A DNA stretch of 64,000 nt from Alloacidobacterium sp963823845 (lineage in GTDB: Bacteria > Acidobacteriota > Terriglobia > Terriglobales > Acidobacteriaceae), in contig CAWGND010000013.1 of NCBI GenBank assembly GCA_963823845.1, forward strand, positions 434,001-498,000, given 5' to 3'. Of this stretch, positions 8,940-17,740 are shown piece by piece (within the stretch, counting starts at the first letter, position 1; each line of letters begins with the position of its first letter). The notes below the pieces were generated by a model. The model saw only the letters and a list, made by a program, of their open reading frames with translations. It was not told the DNA's origin and did not search any database. Made by a program: the position numbers and the translations under genes.

Positions 8940-8988
8940 CTATGCCGCACCTAACTGTATTATTCAATCTATTTCTGACTCATGACAC
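7848..8988 (-). mobile_element. IS630-family insertion sequence, complete
   Basis: A 1141-bp element with imperfect terminal inverted repeats. The left end reads GTGTCCTGAGTCAGAGAT and the right end, read inwards on the other strand, GTGTCATGAGTCAGAAAT, differing at two of 18 positions. TA is present on each side (7846-7847 and 8989-8990), matching the TA target duplication characteristic of the IS630/Tc1/mariner group. It carries one uninterrupted DDE transposase and so may be active. It lies in the gap between the HAD gene and a decayed membrane-protein gene. The right-hand TA is shared with the adjacent MITE-like element. Confidence 0.93.
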
Positions 8989-8990
8989 TA

Positions 8991-9154
8991 GGAACTTGTT
9001 GAAAAACTCATTTAGGCACTTACTTTAGACTCCGAAAAAGTGACCAGAAATGTATACAGAGGGCGGATCGGCGCGTTGCAGGCCATTTTTGCGCGACGCT
9101 GATTTGTCCTGGCTGGCTGCATTGGATAGCCGGAATCGTTTTTCAACAAGTTCC
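8991..9154. mobile_element. MITE-like non-autonomous element
   Basis: A 164-bp AT/GC-mixed segment bounded by a perfect terminal inverted repeat GGAACTTGTTGAAAAAC at 8991-9007 and its complement at 9138-9154. TA sits at 8989-8990 and 9155-9156, extending the palindrome to CTAG on both sides. It encodes nothing. Terminal repeats plus TA duplications and no ORF are the structure of an IS630/Tc1-type MITE, but its ends differ from those of the neighbouring IS630, so that transposase probably does not mobilise it. It could instead be a deleted derivative of a different IS. Confidence 0.75.
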
Positions 9155-9508
9155 TAGGATTTCGCGGTCGCCGGTGTCTCCTGCTTCGTGCATCTCTCTC
9201 GAGCCAAACTGCGCAGCCAATGGAGACCTAATATGACAACCATGAGGAATACGGCGGTGCTGATATAGCCGCATACAAATGCGACCAAGGCAAAGTGCCC
9301 ATGAAAACCCTTACTTTCGAGCCAGTCATCTAAATTCAGGCCCGACAGATGCGGGAGCAGCCACAACACACCTCTTAGATTGATGTACCAAGGCGTGCCG
9401 TCGGGATAGCCAACATCAAATGGGAAATGGACAGACCCAGAGGTTGAGCGCCTCGATGGGTAATGCGGCGAGAAGCGCGAAGGCTATGCGCAACCTCATG
9501 CCCGCCAT
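9154..9508 (-). pseudogene. Small membrane protein gene with a one-base frameshift
   Basis: Read from ATG 9508, frame one gives MAGMRLRIAFALLAALPIEA and continues to WVCPFP before a TGA near 9420. Shifting by one base at that point gives FDVGYPDGTPWYINLRG and runs on to a stop at 9155-9157, with hydrophobic segments in the N-terminal and central parts. Removing one C from the CCC run near 9423 yields a continuous 117-residue protein with two or three membrane helices. I do not recognise the family. The intact downstream half could also be expressed from an internal start at 9369 (71 aa). The MITE abuts the stop codon. Confidence 0.6.
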
Positions 9509-9546
9509 TCTATTCCGTTTCGCCTTCTCTTTTTCGATTATCGGGA

Positions 9547-9574
9547 TTGACAACATCCCTTACACTATTTTAGT
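9547..9574 (+). promoter_or_regulatory. Promoter and candidate PadR operator
   Basis: TTGACA at 9547-9552 is a consensus -35 box. The -10 falls in the TTAGTC region about 17 bp on. The palindrome ACTATTTTAGT (9564-9574) overlaps the -10 region. It is a plausible autoregulatory site for the PadR protein that begins at 9598. Confidence 0.4.
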
Positions 9575-9597
9575 CTAGGCATGTTTCGGACAAGCCT

Positions 9598-9948
9598 ATG
9601 ACGAAATCCGCTAAAACTGAACCCCGCGATCTCTTTCCTGGTGCGCTGGAGATGATGGTGCTGCAGTCGTTGCGGCGACAGCCTATGCATGGATATGCGC
9701 TGGTGCAGCACATCAAGCAGCGGTCGAATGAACTGCTCCAAGTGGAAGAAGGGTCGCTGTATCCGGCGCTGCAACGCATGCTCAAGGATGGGCTGGTGAA
9801 GGCTGAGTGGAAGGTGTCGGCCACGAACCGACGCGTGCGTGAGTATGGCATTACGGCGGCGGGTGTGCGGCATCTGGAGCGTGAAAGGTCGCGCTTTGAG
9901 CAGATGCTGGCGGGGATTCATCTGGTGCTGGCACCGGCTGAGTCGTAG
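9598..9948 (+). CDS. PadR-family transcriptional regulator
   Basis: 116 residues with the PadR winged-helix signature: the LEMMVLQSL opening, the MHGYALVQHI helix, the EEGSLYPALQRM recognition helix and the wing RREYGIT-like segment (RVREYGITAAG). No long effector domain, so it is the short PadR-s2 type. It is followed after 130 bp by an ADOP permease on the same strand. PadR next to ADOP is a recurring acidobacterial pair in which the regulator presumably controls the permease. The signal it senses is unknown. Confidence 0.92.
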   Translation: MTKSAKTEPRDLFPGALEMMVLQSLRRQPMHGYALVQHIKQRSNELLQVEEGSLYPALQRMLKDGLVKAEWKVSATNRRVREYGITAAGVRHLERERSRFEQMLAGIHLVLAPAES

Positions 9949-9991
9949 GGGTTTGACCGAAAGACTGGCTCGGGGGGTTGCATCGCAGAAA

Positions 9992-10028
9992 AGCAGATCC
10001 TTTGCTGCGCTCAGGATGACATCGATTT
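9992..10028. repeat. Dispersed intergenic repeat, copy 1
   Basis: The segment AGCAGATCC(T)TT..CTCAGGATGACA..G lies between padR and the ADOP gene. A second diverged copy, also next to a PadR gene, is at 63863-63901. Both copies contain AGCAGATCC followed by an AGGATGACA core. Confidence 0.6.
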
Positions 10029-10078
10029 CGGAACGGCGTAAGGACTCGCGACACTAGCGACGAAAGAGGAGGCGCACA

Positions 10079-12712
10079 ATGCTCGGGCTTCGCAACTTGT
10101 TTTATCGCGGCAAGGCTTACGACGATCTTGCGGAAGAGATTCGGCAGCATCTCGATGAAAGAGTGGATGCGCTGAAGGCCGACGGCATGAGCCGCGAGGA
10201 GGCGGAGCATGCGGCGAGGCGCGAGTTCGGCAATGTAACGTTGCTCGAAGAGCGCGGGCGCGAGGCGTGGCAGTGGCCAACGCTCGACTCGCTGTGGCCG
10301 GATGTGCGATTCGGACTGCGGCAAATTCTGCGTAACCGCGCGTTCACGATCATGGCGGTGTCGACGCTGGCGCTGGGGATCGGCGCGAACACGGCGATCT
10401 TTACGCTGATTGATTCGATCATGTTGCGGCCGTTGCCCTATCCGCAGCAGGAGCGGCTGGTGCGCGTCTCCGGCAATTTTCCCAAGGGATGGGTGCGGGC
10501 GTATCAGGAGCACGCGCAGTCGTTTGCGTCCGTGTCGGGCTATGGGGCGGATGCGGAGTCGAATGTGGAAGGCACGGACGCGGCTGAGCGCGTGTTTGGA
10601 TCGGCGGTGTCGGTGAACACATTCGATACGCTGGGGATCCATCCTGCGCTGGGCAGTTTTTTCGCGCCTGAGAATGCAATCAGCGGGCAGGATCTGGTGG
10701 TGGTCCTGAATTACGGATACTGGCAGCAGCGGTTTGCGAGTGATCCTCGCGTGATCGGACAGACAGTTCGTATCGATGGCGTGTCGCGAAAGATCATCGG
10801 GGTGATGCCGGCGGGGATTCGTTTTCCCTACGCGGATACGCAGTTTGTCCTTCCCGTTTCGTTTAAAGGCGGAGATACGACGGACGCCTGGGGGCATCCT
10901 TTCGACAAGCGGGCCGTTGGGCGCCTGAAAGATGGAGTGACGCCAGCAGCGGCGCAGGCGGAATGGCGAAGGCTGCATCCGTTGCTGCTGCCTCTGTTTC
11001 CGTGGGTGATGCCTAATGATTGGGAGGCGGATACGGCGGTGACTCCGCTGCTGGATTCGATTGTGGGCGACACGGGGCCTCGTCTTCTGCTCCTGCTGGG
11101 CGCGGTGGGGCTCATTCTGCTGATCGCGTGCGCAAATGTTGCCAATTTGACGCTGGCGCGGGCGGCGTCGCGGGAACGGGAGATGGCGATTCGCGGCGCG
11201 CTGGGAGCTTCGGGGTGGCGGATCATCCGGCAATTGCTGGTGGAGAGTGTCCTGCTGGGGCTGCTTGCGGGCTTTGCCGGGCTATCGGCGGCAGGGATCA
11301 GTCTGCGGGAGCTGACGCGCATCCTTCCGGCGGATACGCCGCGCATTGCGGACGTGGGGTTGCACTGGGATGTTTTTCTGTTTGCCGCCATCGCTTCGGT
11401 GCTTACGGGGGTGCTGTGTGGGCTGGTTCCGGCAATGCGGATGGCGTCGCCGCATCTGCAGAAGTCGCTGCGTTCGGGCGGTATCAGCGTTGCGGGAAAG
11501 GGCTCGCAGTTTCGGATTTCGATGCTGCTGGTGGTGGGACAGATCGGGTTGTCCGTGGTAGTGATTGCGGCGGCGGGGCTGATGCTGCATAGCCTGTACA
11601 GCTTGTCTCAGGTGAATCCGGGATTTCGTACGGATCGGATTGTGACGGCAGAGGTGTCACTCGATGCTTCTGCGTGCAGGCAGCCGGGATATTGTCACGC
11701 ATTCTTTCAGCAGCTGGAGAAGAAGGCGGCCACGATTGCTGGTGTGGAGAATGTTGCTCTCGTCGATAAGCTGCCCATGACGGGATGGGACCTGAACTAT
11801 AACTACGATGCTGAAGGGCATCCGCGCGACGCGAAGCAGTTGGCAAGGAGGGCAGCCGGGCGGACGGTTTCGACGGGATATTTTGAGACGGTTGGACTGC
11901 GTTTGCTGCACGGGCGGCTGCTGGCGGATTCGGACCAGTCGGGCGCGAGTCGCGCGGCGGTTGTTAATCAGAAGATGGCTGAGTCGCTCTGGCCGGGTCA
12001 GGACCCAATTGGAAAGCACCTTGAGAATGTTACGGATGAGCCGTCTCCGGGGCTGCTTGATGCTAATGTCGCGTCGATTGTGGTGGGCGTGGTGAGCAAC
12101 ACGCACCACGATAGCCTGTCGAGCAGTTTTGACGAGGAAGTCTATTTGCCAATGACACGGGAGAACGAGCAGCCGCAGATGATAGTGCTGCTGCATTCGC
12201 GTCTTCCCGCAGCGCAGGCGGCGGATGGATTGCGCAGGGCGGTAGGGGCGATCGATCCGCTGGTACCGGTGACACATGTGCGGACGCTCGATGAAGTTGT
12301 GGCGGCATCTGCTTCTACGCCGCGGTCGCTGGCGATTCTGCTGCTTGGCTTTGGGGCGCTGGCTGTGGGTGTGGGTTCGGTGGGTGTTTACAGCCTTATC
12401 GCATATGTCGTCAGCTGGCGCACTCGCGAGATCGGCATCCGGCTCGCGCTGGGCGCGCCGCGCTGGCAAATTGTACGCTCGGTCGTGAAGCAGAGTCTGG
12501 TGCTGGCGATTGCGGGTTCTGTTGCGGGGCTGGCTGGTGCTATTGTTTGCGCGAGCCTGCTGCGGCGGTTTCTCTTTGAGGTGCGGCCCTTTGATCCGCT
12601 GACGTTCTGTGTTGTGCCAGTGCTGATGCTGTTGCTGGCTCTGGTTGCGGCGTGGGTTCCGGCGCGACGGGCTGCTTCGATTGATCCTATGGTGGCGCTG
12701 CGGTCGGAGTAG
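10079..12712 (+). CDS. ADOP-type ABC transporter permease (FtsX/MacB domains)
   Basis: 877 residues from ATG 10079, with GAGGAGG 9 bp upstream. Residues 1-80 are a permease prefix domain (EIRQHLDERVDAL, EAARREFGN-like). Then comes a first membrane helix (about 95-115, FTIMAVSTLALGIGANTAIF), a MacB periplasmic core domain, an FtsX domain with three helices (about 335-455), a second periplasmic domain, and a final FtsX domain with three helices (about 755-860) ending in VPARRAASIDPMVALRSE. This is the duplicated MacB/FtsX layout of the acidobacterial orphan permeases, which lack an adjacent ATPase gene. No ATPase gene is next to it here. Likely role: export or envelope stress, unproven. Confidence 0.92.
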   Translation: MLGLRNLFYRGKAYDDLAEEIRQHLDERVDALKADGMSREEAEHAARREFGNVTLLEERGREAWQWPTLDSLWPDVRFGLRQILRNRAFTIMAVSTLALGIGANTAIFTLIDSIMLRPLPYPQQERLVRVSGNFPKGWVRAYQEHAQSFASVSGYGADAESNVEGTDAAERVFGSAVSVNTFDTLGIHPALGSFFAPENAISGQDLVVVLNYGYWQQRFASDPRVIGQTVRIDGVSRKIIGVMPAGIRFPYADTQFVLPVSFKGGDTTDAWGHPFDKRAVGRLKDGVTPAAAQAEWRRLHPLLLPLFPWVMPNDWEADTAVTPLLDSIVGDTGPRLLLLLGAVGLILLIACANVANLTLARAASREREMAIRGALGASGWRIIRQLLVESVLLGLLAGFAGLSAAGISLRELTRILPADTPRIADVGLHWDVFLFAAIASVLTGVLCGLVPAMRMASPHLQKSLRSGGISVAGKGSQFRISMLLVVGQIGLSVVVIAAAGLMLHSLYSLSQVNPGFRTDRIVTAEVSLDASACRQPGYCHAFFQQLEKKAATIAGVENVALVDKLPMTGWDLNYNYDAEGHPRDAKQLARRAAGRTVSTGYFETVGLRLLHGRLLADSDQSGASRAAVVNQKMAESLWPGQDPIGKHLENVTDEPSPGLLDANVASIVVGVVSNTHHDSLSSSFDEEVYLPMTRENEQPQMIVLLHSRLPAAQAADGLRRAVGAIDPLVPVTHVRTLDEVVAASASTPRSLAILLLGFGALAVGVGSVGVYSLIAYVVSWRTREIGIRLALGAPRWQIVRSVVKQSLVLAIAGSVAGLAGAIVCASLLRRFLFEVRPFDPLTFCVVPVLMLLLALVAAWVPARRAASIDPMVALRSE

Positions 12713-12721
12713 CCGGTTGTA

Positions 12722-13324
12722 TCATCGGCCTGTTCTTTTCTTCCGCGCACAAACATTGCGTCGGAAACAATCCGGCGCATGATCGTTGACAATGCCAGCG
12801 GCCTGCATCCATGCATAGACTATTACCGGTCCTACAAATTTGAAGCCACGCCGTTTGAACTCCTTCGACATCTTTTCGGCAAGCGGCGAGCTGGTTGGGA
12901 TCGGGCCGCCGTTCTGGATTGGTTGACCTCCGGCCATTTCCCAGACCCACTGGGAAAAATCGATTCCTGCGTCCTGCATTTCGAGGAATGCGCGGGCGCC
13001 GCCGATCGTTGCTTCGATCTTTGCGCGGGACCGAATGATGCCCGGGTTCTCAAGGAGTCTGGCAATATCCTTTTCGCCAAAGCGGCCGACTTTTGCCGGA
13101 TCGAAGTGACGAAAGGCAGCCCTGAAGGCCTCCCGCTTCCGAAGCACGACGATCCATGCCAGTCCGGCTTGAAAGCCTTCGAGCATGAGGCATTCCCACA
13201 GCGAGCGGCTATCGAAATCCGGCACACCCCATTCCTTATCGTGATACTCGCGCATAAGCGGATCCTTCTGTGCCCACGAACAACGAATCCTGCCGGGATG
13301 GTTGATCACTTCTTCCTTCTTCAT
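12722..13324 (-). CDS. tag: DNA-3-methyladenine glycosylase I
   Basis: 200 residues, matching Tag in length. Diagnostic sequences are RCSWAQKDPLMREYHDKEWG at the N-terminus (zinc Cys and His plus substrate-pocket residues), AGLAWIVVLRKREAF with the base-pocket Glu/Trp environment, and the C-terminal MQAAGIVNDH..DCF holding the second pair of zinc ligands. It removes 3-methyladenine from alkylated DNA as the first step of base excision repair. It is convergent with the ADOP gene (9 bp between the stops) and its start is 81 bp from the divergent spermidine-synthase-like gene. Confidence 0.95.
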   Translation of the reverse strand: MKKEEVINHPGRIRCSWAQKDPLMREYHDKEWGVPDFDSRSLWECLMLEGFQAGLAWIVVLRKREAFRAAFRHFDPAKVGRFGEKDIARLLENPGIIRSRAKIEATIGGARAFLEMQDAGIDFSQWVWEMAGGQPIQNGGPIPTSSPLAEKMSKEFKRRGFKFVGPVIVYAWMQAAGIVNDHAPDCFRRNVCARKKRTGR

Positions 13325-13405
13325 CTTTTATGATTGAACATCAACGATCGGCTATAGACGAGTGTTTCTCTTGCAGCTCTCAAAGATACAGAGTTTCGGG
13401 ACCCA

Positions 13406-14149
13406 ATGCGCACATTGAAATTGATTCGCAAGAAAAACAGCCGTCAGTCGCAAAAGACCACTGAGGTTCGTCCGAGCATTGAGCAAAACGGCGACTATGT
13501 AAGCCTGGAGTTCCCGAATGGCGATATCCAGAGCAAGATGCTGACCAGCGACCCGAATCACCTGGCACTTTCCTATACCCGCGCCATGATTGCCTTTCCG
13601 TTGTTTTGTCCGGAGCCCGCGCGCATCGCCATCATCGGGTTGGGCGGCGGGTCCATGGTGAAATGGTGCTACCACCACTTTCCTGCCGCGCATATCACGG
13701 TCATCGAGATCAATCCACACGTCATTTCCCTGAGAGAAGAGTTCCATATTCCGGCCGATGACCACCGACTTCGCGTGATTCACGGGGATGGAGCCGATTA
13801 TGTGGCCGGCACGGTTGATTCGCCGGAAATCCTGCTGGTCGATGGTTTCGATGAGAACGGACAAGCTCCGCAGCTATGCTCGCCGCAGTTTTACAGGAAC
13901 TGTTATCGGGCGATCGCGCATAACGGGCTGATGGTCGCCAATCTTTGCGGTCCCAACGATCAGGAATCGATCGACAGCATTCGCCGCGCTTTTGGCAGGC
14001 GCACGGTCATTGCTACTCCTGGGGACGGCGAGAATCAGATCGTATTCGCGTTCAAGGGGAGACGCTCGCGAGGAGAAACTCTGCCTGCCGCAGAACTCGC
14101 GGGAAGGCTGGTGGAGTACGTTCTGATTCCAGTACAGGTCCAGTCCTGA
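13406..14149 (+). CDS. Spermidine synthase-like SAM-dependent transferase
   Basis: 247 residues with a Rossmann-fold nucleotide-binding motif GLGGGSMVKW, an acidic EIN after the second strand (VIEINPHV), and an HGDGADYV motif followed by ILLVDGFDENGQAP. These are typical of the PABS (polyamine biosynthesis) domain family. The short N-terminal beta region is reduced compared with true SpeE (about 285 residues), and the polyamine-binding motif is not obvious, so it may be one of the many spermidine-synthase-like methyltransferases of unknown substrate. It starts at ATG 13406. It converges on ribBA with only 19 bp between the stops. Confidence 0.75.
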   Translation: MRTLKLIRKKNSRQSQKTTEVRPSIEQNGDYVSLEFPNGDIQSKMLTSDPNHLALSYTRAMIAFPLFCPEPARIAIIGLGGGSMVKWCYHHFPAAHITVIEINPHVISLREEFHIPADDHRLRVIHGDGADYVAGTVDSPEILLVDGFDENGQAPQLCSPQFYRNCYRAIAHNGLMVANLCGPNDQESIDSIRRAFGRRTVIATPGDGENQIVFAFKGRRSRGETLPAAELAGRLVEYVLIPVQVQS

Positions 14150-14168
14150 TCGGTGGAATCTACATCTG

Positions 14169-15383
14169 TCAGTCGCGATTCAGCTCAACTGTCTCATTTT
14201 CAGGGATGGGAATCTGCTCGGTGATTTCGACGTCGAAGCCTTGCAGGGCTGGGACGTGCGTTGGGGTGTTCGAGAGCAGGCGAACCTTATGAATTCCTAA
14301 GTCGGCAAGAATCTGGCCGCCCAGTCCTACCTGACGTAGCGTTCTCTGGTGACGGTCGTCGTGGTGGCCCTCGCGGGCGCGCGCTTCGCGGTGCAGGATG
14401 ATGCGGTGCGACGCGGCGGTGCGGTCGATGTCGAAGCCGCGGCTCGTGTTGTGCAGGTAGATGAGGGCGCCTCGTCCGGTTTCGGCGATGGCCTTGAGCG
14501 AGCGCTGCATGATGCTGTGGCAGTCGCAGAGCGTCGTGCCGAAGATGTCGCCTGCGAGGCAGTGCGAGTGCACGCGCACCAACACTGGCTCTTCGCCCTT
14601 ACTTACATCGCCTTTCACTAACGCAACATGGCTTTCGCCGCCGTTCACTTCGCTTTCGTAGGCGATCATGCGGAAGTCGCCGTATGGCGTTGGGACTTCG
14701 CTTTCGGCGACGCGCACGATGTAGCGCTCGTTCTGCAGGCGGTAGCGGATCAGCTCGGCGACGGTAAGCATCTTCATGCCGTGCTGGTTGCAAAACTCGG
14801 TTAGATCGGGGACGCGGGCCATGGTGCCGTCGTCCTTCATGATTTCGCAGATCACGCCTGCCGGAATGAGGTCGGCCATGCGGGCGAGGTCGACGGAGGC
14901 TTCGGTCTGTCCGGCGCGGACGAGCACGCCGCCTTTGCGGGCACGCAGCGGGAAGACGTGTCCGGGACGGGCGAGGTCGTTCGCGGTGGATGCAGGATCG
15001 ATGGCTACCTTGATGGTGTGCGCGCGGTCGTGCGCGGAGATACCAGTGGTCACGCCTTCGCGAGCTTCGATGGTTTCTGTGAACGCGGTGCCGAAGCGTG
15101 ACGAATTCTGCTGCGTCATGGGTCCGAGGCGGAGATAGTCGGCGCGCTCTTCTGTCAGGGTAAGGCAGATGAGACCGCGGCCGTGTTTCGCCATGAAGTT
15201 GATCGCTTCGGGAGTAACGAACTCGGCAGCGAGCGTGAGGTCGCCTTCATTCTCGCGGTCTTCGTCGTCGACCACGACGATCATGCGTCCCGCTTTGATC
15301 TCTTCAATTGCGCCAGGAACGTCGGTGAATGGAGCCTTCGCGGACATGTGTCTATTGTCAGCCAAGGGATGCGGTTCCGTCAC
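14169..15383 (-). CDS. ribBA: RibBA: 3,4-DHBP synthase / divergent GTP cyclohydrolase II
   Basis: 404 residues from GTG 15383 (an ATG at 15347 gives 392 and is equally possible). Residues about 20-215 are a canonical DHBP synthase: DDEDRENEGDL, AKHGRGLICL, and HVFPLRARKGGVLVRAGQTEAS. This half makes the four-carbon precursor of riboflavin from ribulose 5-phosphate. The C-terminal half is GTP cyclohydrolase II-like. It keeps three potential zinc Cys (SHC, and CDC in TTLCDC) but has SHC where active enzymes have SEC, and it lacks the usual RQEGRGIGL stretch, reading HNTSRGFDIDR instead. The GCHII activity may therefore be altered or lost. No FMN riboswitch is recognisable upstream. Confidence 0.88.
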   Translation of the reverse strand: MTEPHPLADNRHMSAKAPFTDVPGAIEEIKAGRMIVVVDDEDRENEGDLTLAAEFVTPEAINFMAKHGRGLICLTLTEERADYLRLGPMTQQNSSRFGTAFTETIEAREGVTTGISAHDRAHTIKVAIDPASTANDLARPGHVFPLRARKGGVLVRAGQTEASVDLARMADLIPAGVICEIMKDDGTMARVPDLTEFCNQHGMKMLTVAELIRYRLQNERYIVRVAESEVPTPYGDFRMIAYESEVNGGESHVALVKGDVSKGEEPVLVRVHSHCLAGDIFGTTLCDCHSIMQRSLKAIAETGRGALIYLHNTSRGFDIDRTAASHRIILHREARAREGHHDDRHQRTLRQVGLGGQILADLGIHKVRLLSNTPTHVPALQGFDVEITEQIPIPENETVELNRD

Positions 15384-15576
15384 TACCCTCCGCCTGTCTA
15401 CGATCCCTTTGGCCGTGACAAACGCGGCGCATGACTCGAAGGAGGGCGTCGGCCTGAATACGCCAACCGATTGATTTTTCGAGGCCTAGTGAAACGAAAG
15501 CTCAGAAGGGCGACGGGGTTGGCTTGTATGATGGCATCGTAACCAGTGCAGCCAACACTGGAAGGGACAGGGGCGC

Positions 15577-17088
15577 ATGGAAGAAGGGCATCGGAGCCGA
15601 CGGCAGGCAATCAAGGATTGCGCCCGGATGGTGGCAGGTCTGGGTCTTCTGCAACTGACGCACAGCAGAGCTTCAAGAGCACAGTTGCCTGCGCCCGAAC
15701 CGCTGCAGGACGACCGACTCACCTTTGTAACCACAACGGAAGAGAGCGCCTGGCAAAAAGGCAGCGTGTTCAAGCCGACATTCAGCTGGGAGATGCTGAA
15801 CCTGAATGTCGATCCCTTGCAGACGACACAGACCGGCAGAACAGCACAGCCGATGCAGGGTTTCGGCGCCTGCTTCAATGAGCTTGGCTGGATCTCGCTT
15901 CAGACACTCAGCGATGCCGATCGCGAGAGCATTCTGCACGAATTGTTTCATCCCACGGATGGAGCGCGTTTCACCTATTGCCGCATGCCCATCGGCGCAA
16001 ACGACTTTGCGACCGAAGCTTACAGCTACGACGAAACATACGGCGACTTCGAACTGAAGCACTTCAGCATCGACCACGACAGGAAGACGTTGATTCCTTT
16101 CATTCATGCGGCCCTTCGCCATCAGCCGAAGCTACGGCTGTGGGCTTCGCCATGGAGCCCTCCGAGCTGGATGAAGCGGAATCACTTCTATGCGGAGGCG
16201 AAAGCGTATCCGGGAGTGAAGGAGAACGGCATTCGCCCTGACCAGATCGGCCATGAAGGCGAGGATATGTTTATCCAGGAGCCGCGCTACTTCGAGGCCT
16301 ACGCGAGATACTTCGGCCGCTTCATCGACGCCTATCGCGCCGAAGGGATTCGCGTCGATATGGTCATGCCTCAGAACGAGTTCAATTCGGCTCAGAATTT
16401 CCCGAGTTGCACTTGGACGGCTGAGGGCCTGGCACGGTTCCTGCACTCTTTGGGGCCGGAAATGCAGGAGCGCGCTGTCGATGTTTTCTTCGGCACGCTT
16501 GAGCGCGGCAATCCAAAGCTGGTTGAGACGGTCATGGCCGACAAGGGCGCGGCACGCTTCATCAAAGGCGTGGGCGTGCAATGGGCGGGAAAAAATGCGC
16601 TGCCGGCGATTCCTCGCGAATTCCCGGCACTGATGATCTATCAGTCGGAGCAGGAGTGCGGCGACGGCAGGAATAGTTGGCGATATACCAGCTACTGCTG
16701 GCAGTTGATGAAACACTACTTTCGCAGCGGCGCGTGCGGCTACATGTACTGGAATATCTCAACGGCCCAGGGAGGCATAAGCACGTGGGGATGGCCGCAG
16801 AACTCCCTTGTGAGCGTGGATTCCGCGTCGAAGACATTTCACTACAATCACGACTACTACTTGCTGAAACATCTGACACACTTTGTCGATCCCGGAGCGA
16901 GGAGCCTGGTGGCGACCGGCACCTGCGACGATGCACTCGCGTTCCTCAACCCCGATGGCGCCATCACGCTTCTCATACGGAATGAATTGCCACACGCTCA
17001 GCTGGTGCAGGTACAGGTGGGTGATCGCACGGTTGCGATCGAGCTGCCGCCAGACTCAGTGGGAACACTCGCCAGCAGGGCAGCATGA
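15577..17088 (+). CDS. Glycoside hydrolase family 30 (glucosylceramidase-like)
   Basis: 503 residues with a twin-arginine-like start (RSRRQAIKD plus a hydrophobic stretch, residues 6-26), predicting export. The (beta/alpha)8 domain shows MQGFGACFNE, the acid/base Glu268 in PQNEFNS and the probable nucleophile Glu358 in YQSEQE. The C-terminal beta-sandwich side domain contains FLNPDGAITLLIRN. GH30 members hydrolyse beta-glucosides, beta-1,6-glucans or xylans. The subfamily cannot be set by eye. It stands alone between divergent ribBA and the downstream dinB-like gene. Confidence 0.9.
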   Translation: MEEGHRSRRQAIKDCARMVAGLGLLQLTHSRASRAQLPAPEPLQDDRLTFVTTTEESAWQKGSVFKPTFSWEMLNLNVDPLQTTQTGRTAQPMQGFGACFNELGWISLQTLSDADRESILHELFHPTDGARFTYCRMPIGANDFATEAYSYDETYGDFELKHFSIDHDRKTLIPFIHAALRHQPKLRLWASPWSPPSWMKRNHFYAEAKAYPGVKENGIRPDQIGHEGEDMFIQEPRYFEAYARYFGRFIDAYRAEGIRVDMVMPQNEFNSAQNFPSCTWTAEGLARFLHSLGPEMQERAVDVFFGTLERGNPKLVETVMADKGAARFIKGVGVQWAGKNALPAIPREFPALMIYQSEQECGDGRNSWRYTSYCWQLMKHYFRSGACGYMYWNISTAQGGISTWGWPQNSLVSVDSASKTFHYNHDYYLLKHLTHFVDPGARSLVATGTCDDALAFLNPDGAITLLIRNELPHAQLVQVQVGDRTVAIELPPDSVGTLASRAA

Positions 17089-17205
17089 ACCGGATGTTCA
17101 TACCAACTCCTCGACGCCGCAATTCCTGAAAATTGAGAATCCCTAGCAAATACGAAATTCTCTAATCTAGGAATCTGTCTGGGAATTCGCCCCAAAAGGA
17201 AATCC

Positions 17206-17724
17206 ATGAGCCAAGTGCCAAGATGGTTTGAACGTAAGTTTGAGCCTTCGTTTCCGGTGGAACTGCTTCCAAATCTTCGTACGCGCCTGCGTGGCACTCC
17301 GGCAAGACTTGAAGACGTGCTTCGTGGCCGTTCTCACGCAATCCTGATCAGGAAAGCGCAGGAGAAGTGGTCAGCCCAGGAACATGCAGGTCACTTGCTT
17401 GACCTTGAACCGCTATGGCTGGCGCGAGTGGGCGATTACGTGACGGGCAGCGATCAACTCACCGCGACAGACTTGAGTAACCGAAAAACCGACGAAGCGA
17501 ACCACAACGCGCGCCCGCTGGACGAGACTCTGACTCAATTTCGCGCTGCGAGAGAACAACTGCTGAAGCGTGTGGACGGACTTGACGCATCACTCTTTGC
17601 TCGAGCCATTCCCCACCCGCGTTTGAAGACGCCAATGCGGCTCGTAGATCATTTGTATTTTGTCGCCGAACACGACGATCATCATCTTGCGCGCATCTGG
17701 GAACTGGTCGACACCGTCGGGTAG
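17206..17724 (+). CDS. DinB-family putative metal-dependent hydrolase
   Basis: 172 residues forming a four-helix bundle of the DinB/DUF664 type. The three potential metal His are in EHAGHLLDLEP (first), the EANHNARP segment (second) and EHDDHHLARI (third), the spacing expected of the family. Family members act as thiol transferases or have unknown enzymatic roles. It is preceded by AAAGGAAATCC as ribosome binding site and is convergent with the ECF sigma gene 16 bp downstream. Confidence 0.85.
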   Translation: MSQVPRWFERKFEPSFPVELLPNLRTRLRGTPARLEDVLRGRSHAILIRKAQEKWSAQEHAGHLLDLEPLWLARVGDYVTGSDQLTATDLSNRKTDEANHNARPLDETLTQFRAAREQLLKRVDGLDASLFARAIPHPRLKTPMRLVDHLYFVAEHDDHHLARIWELVDTVG

Positions 17725-17740
17725 TGTGCAGGGTTGACGG

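Noticed and set aside
8163..8954. 263-aa plus-strand frame
   Set aside because: Antisense to the IS630 transposase.
9851..11233. 460-aa minus-strand frame
   Set aside because: Antisense to padR and the ADOP gene; Arg/His/Pro-rich composition typical of a GC-biased shadow frame.
11657..12469. 270-aa minus-strand frame
   Set aside because: Antisense to the second half of the ADOP gene.
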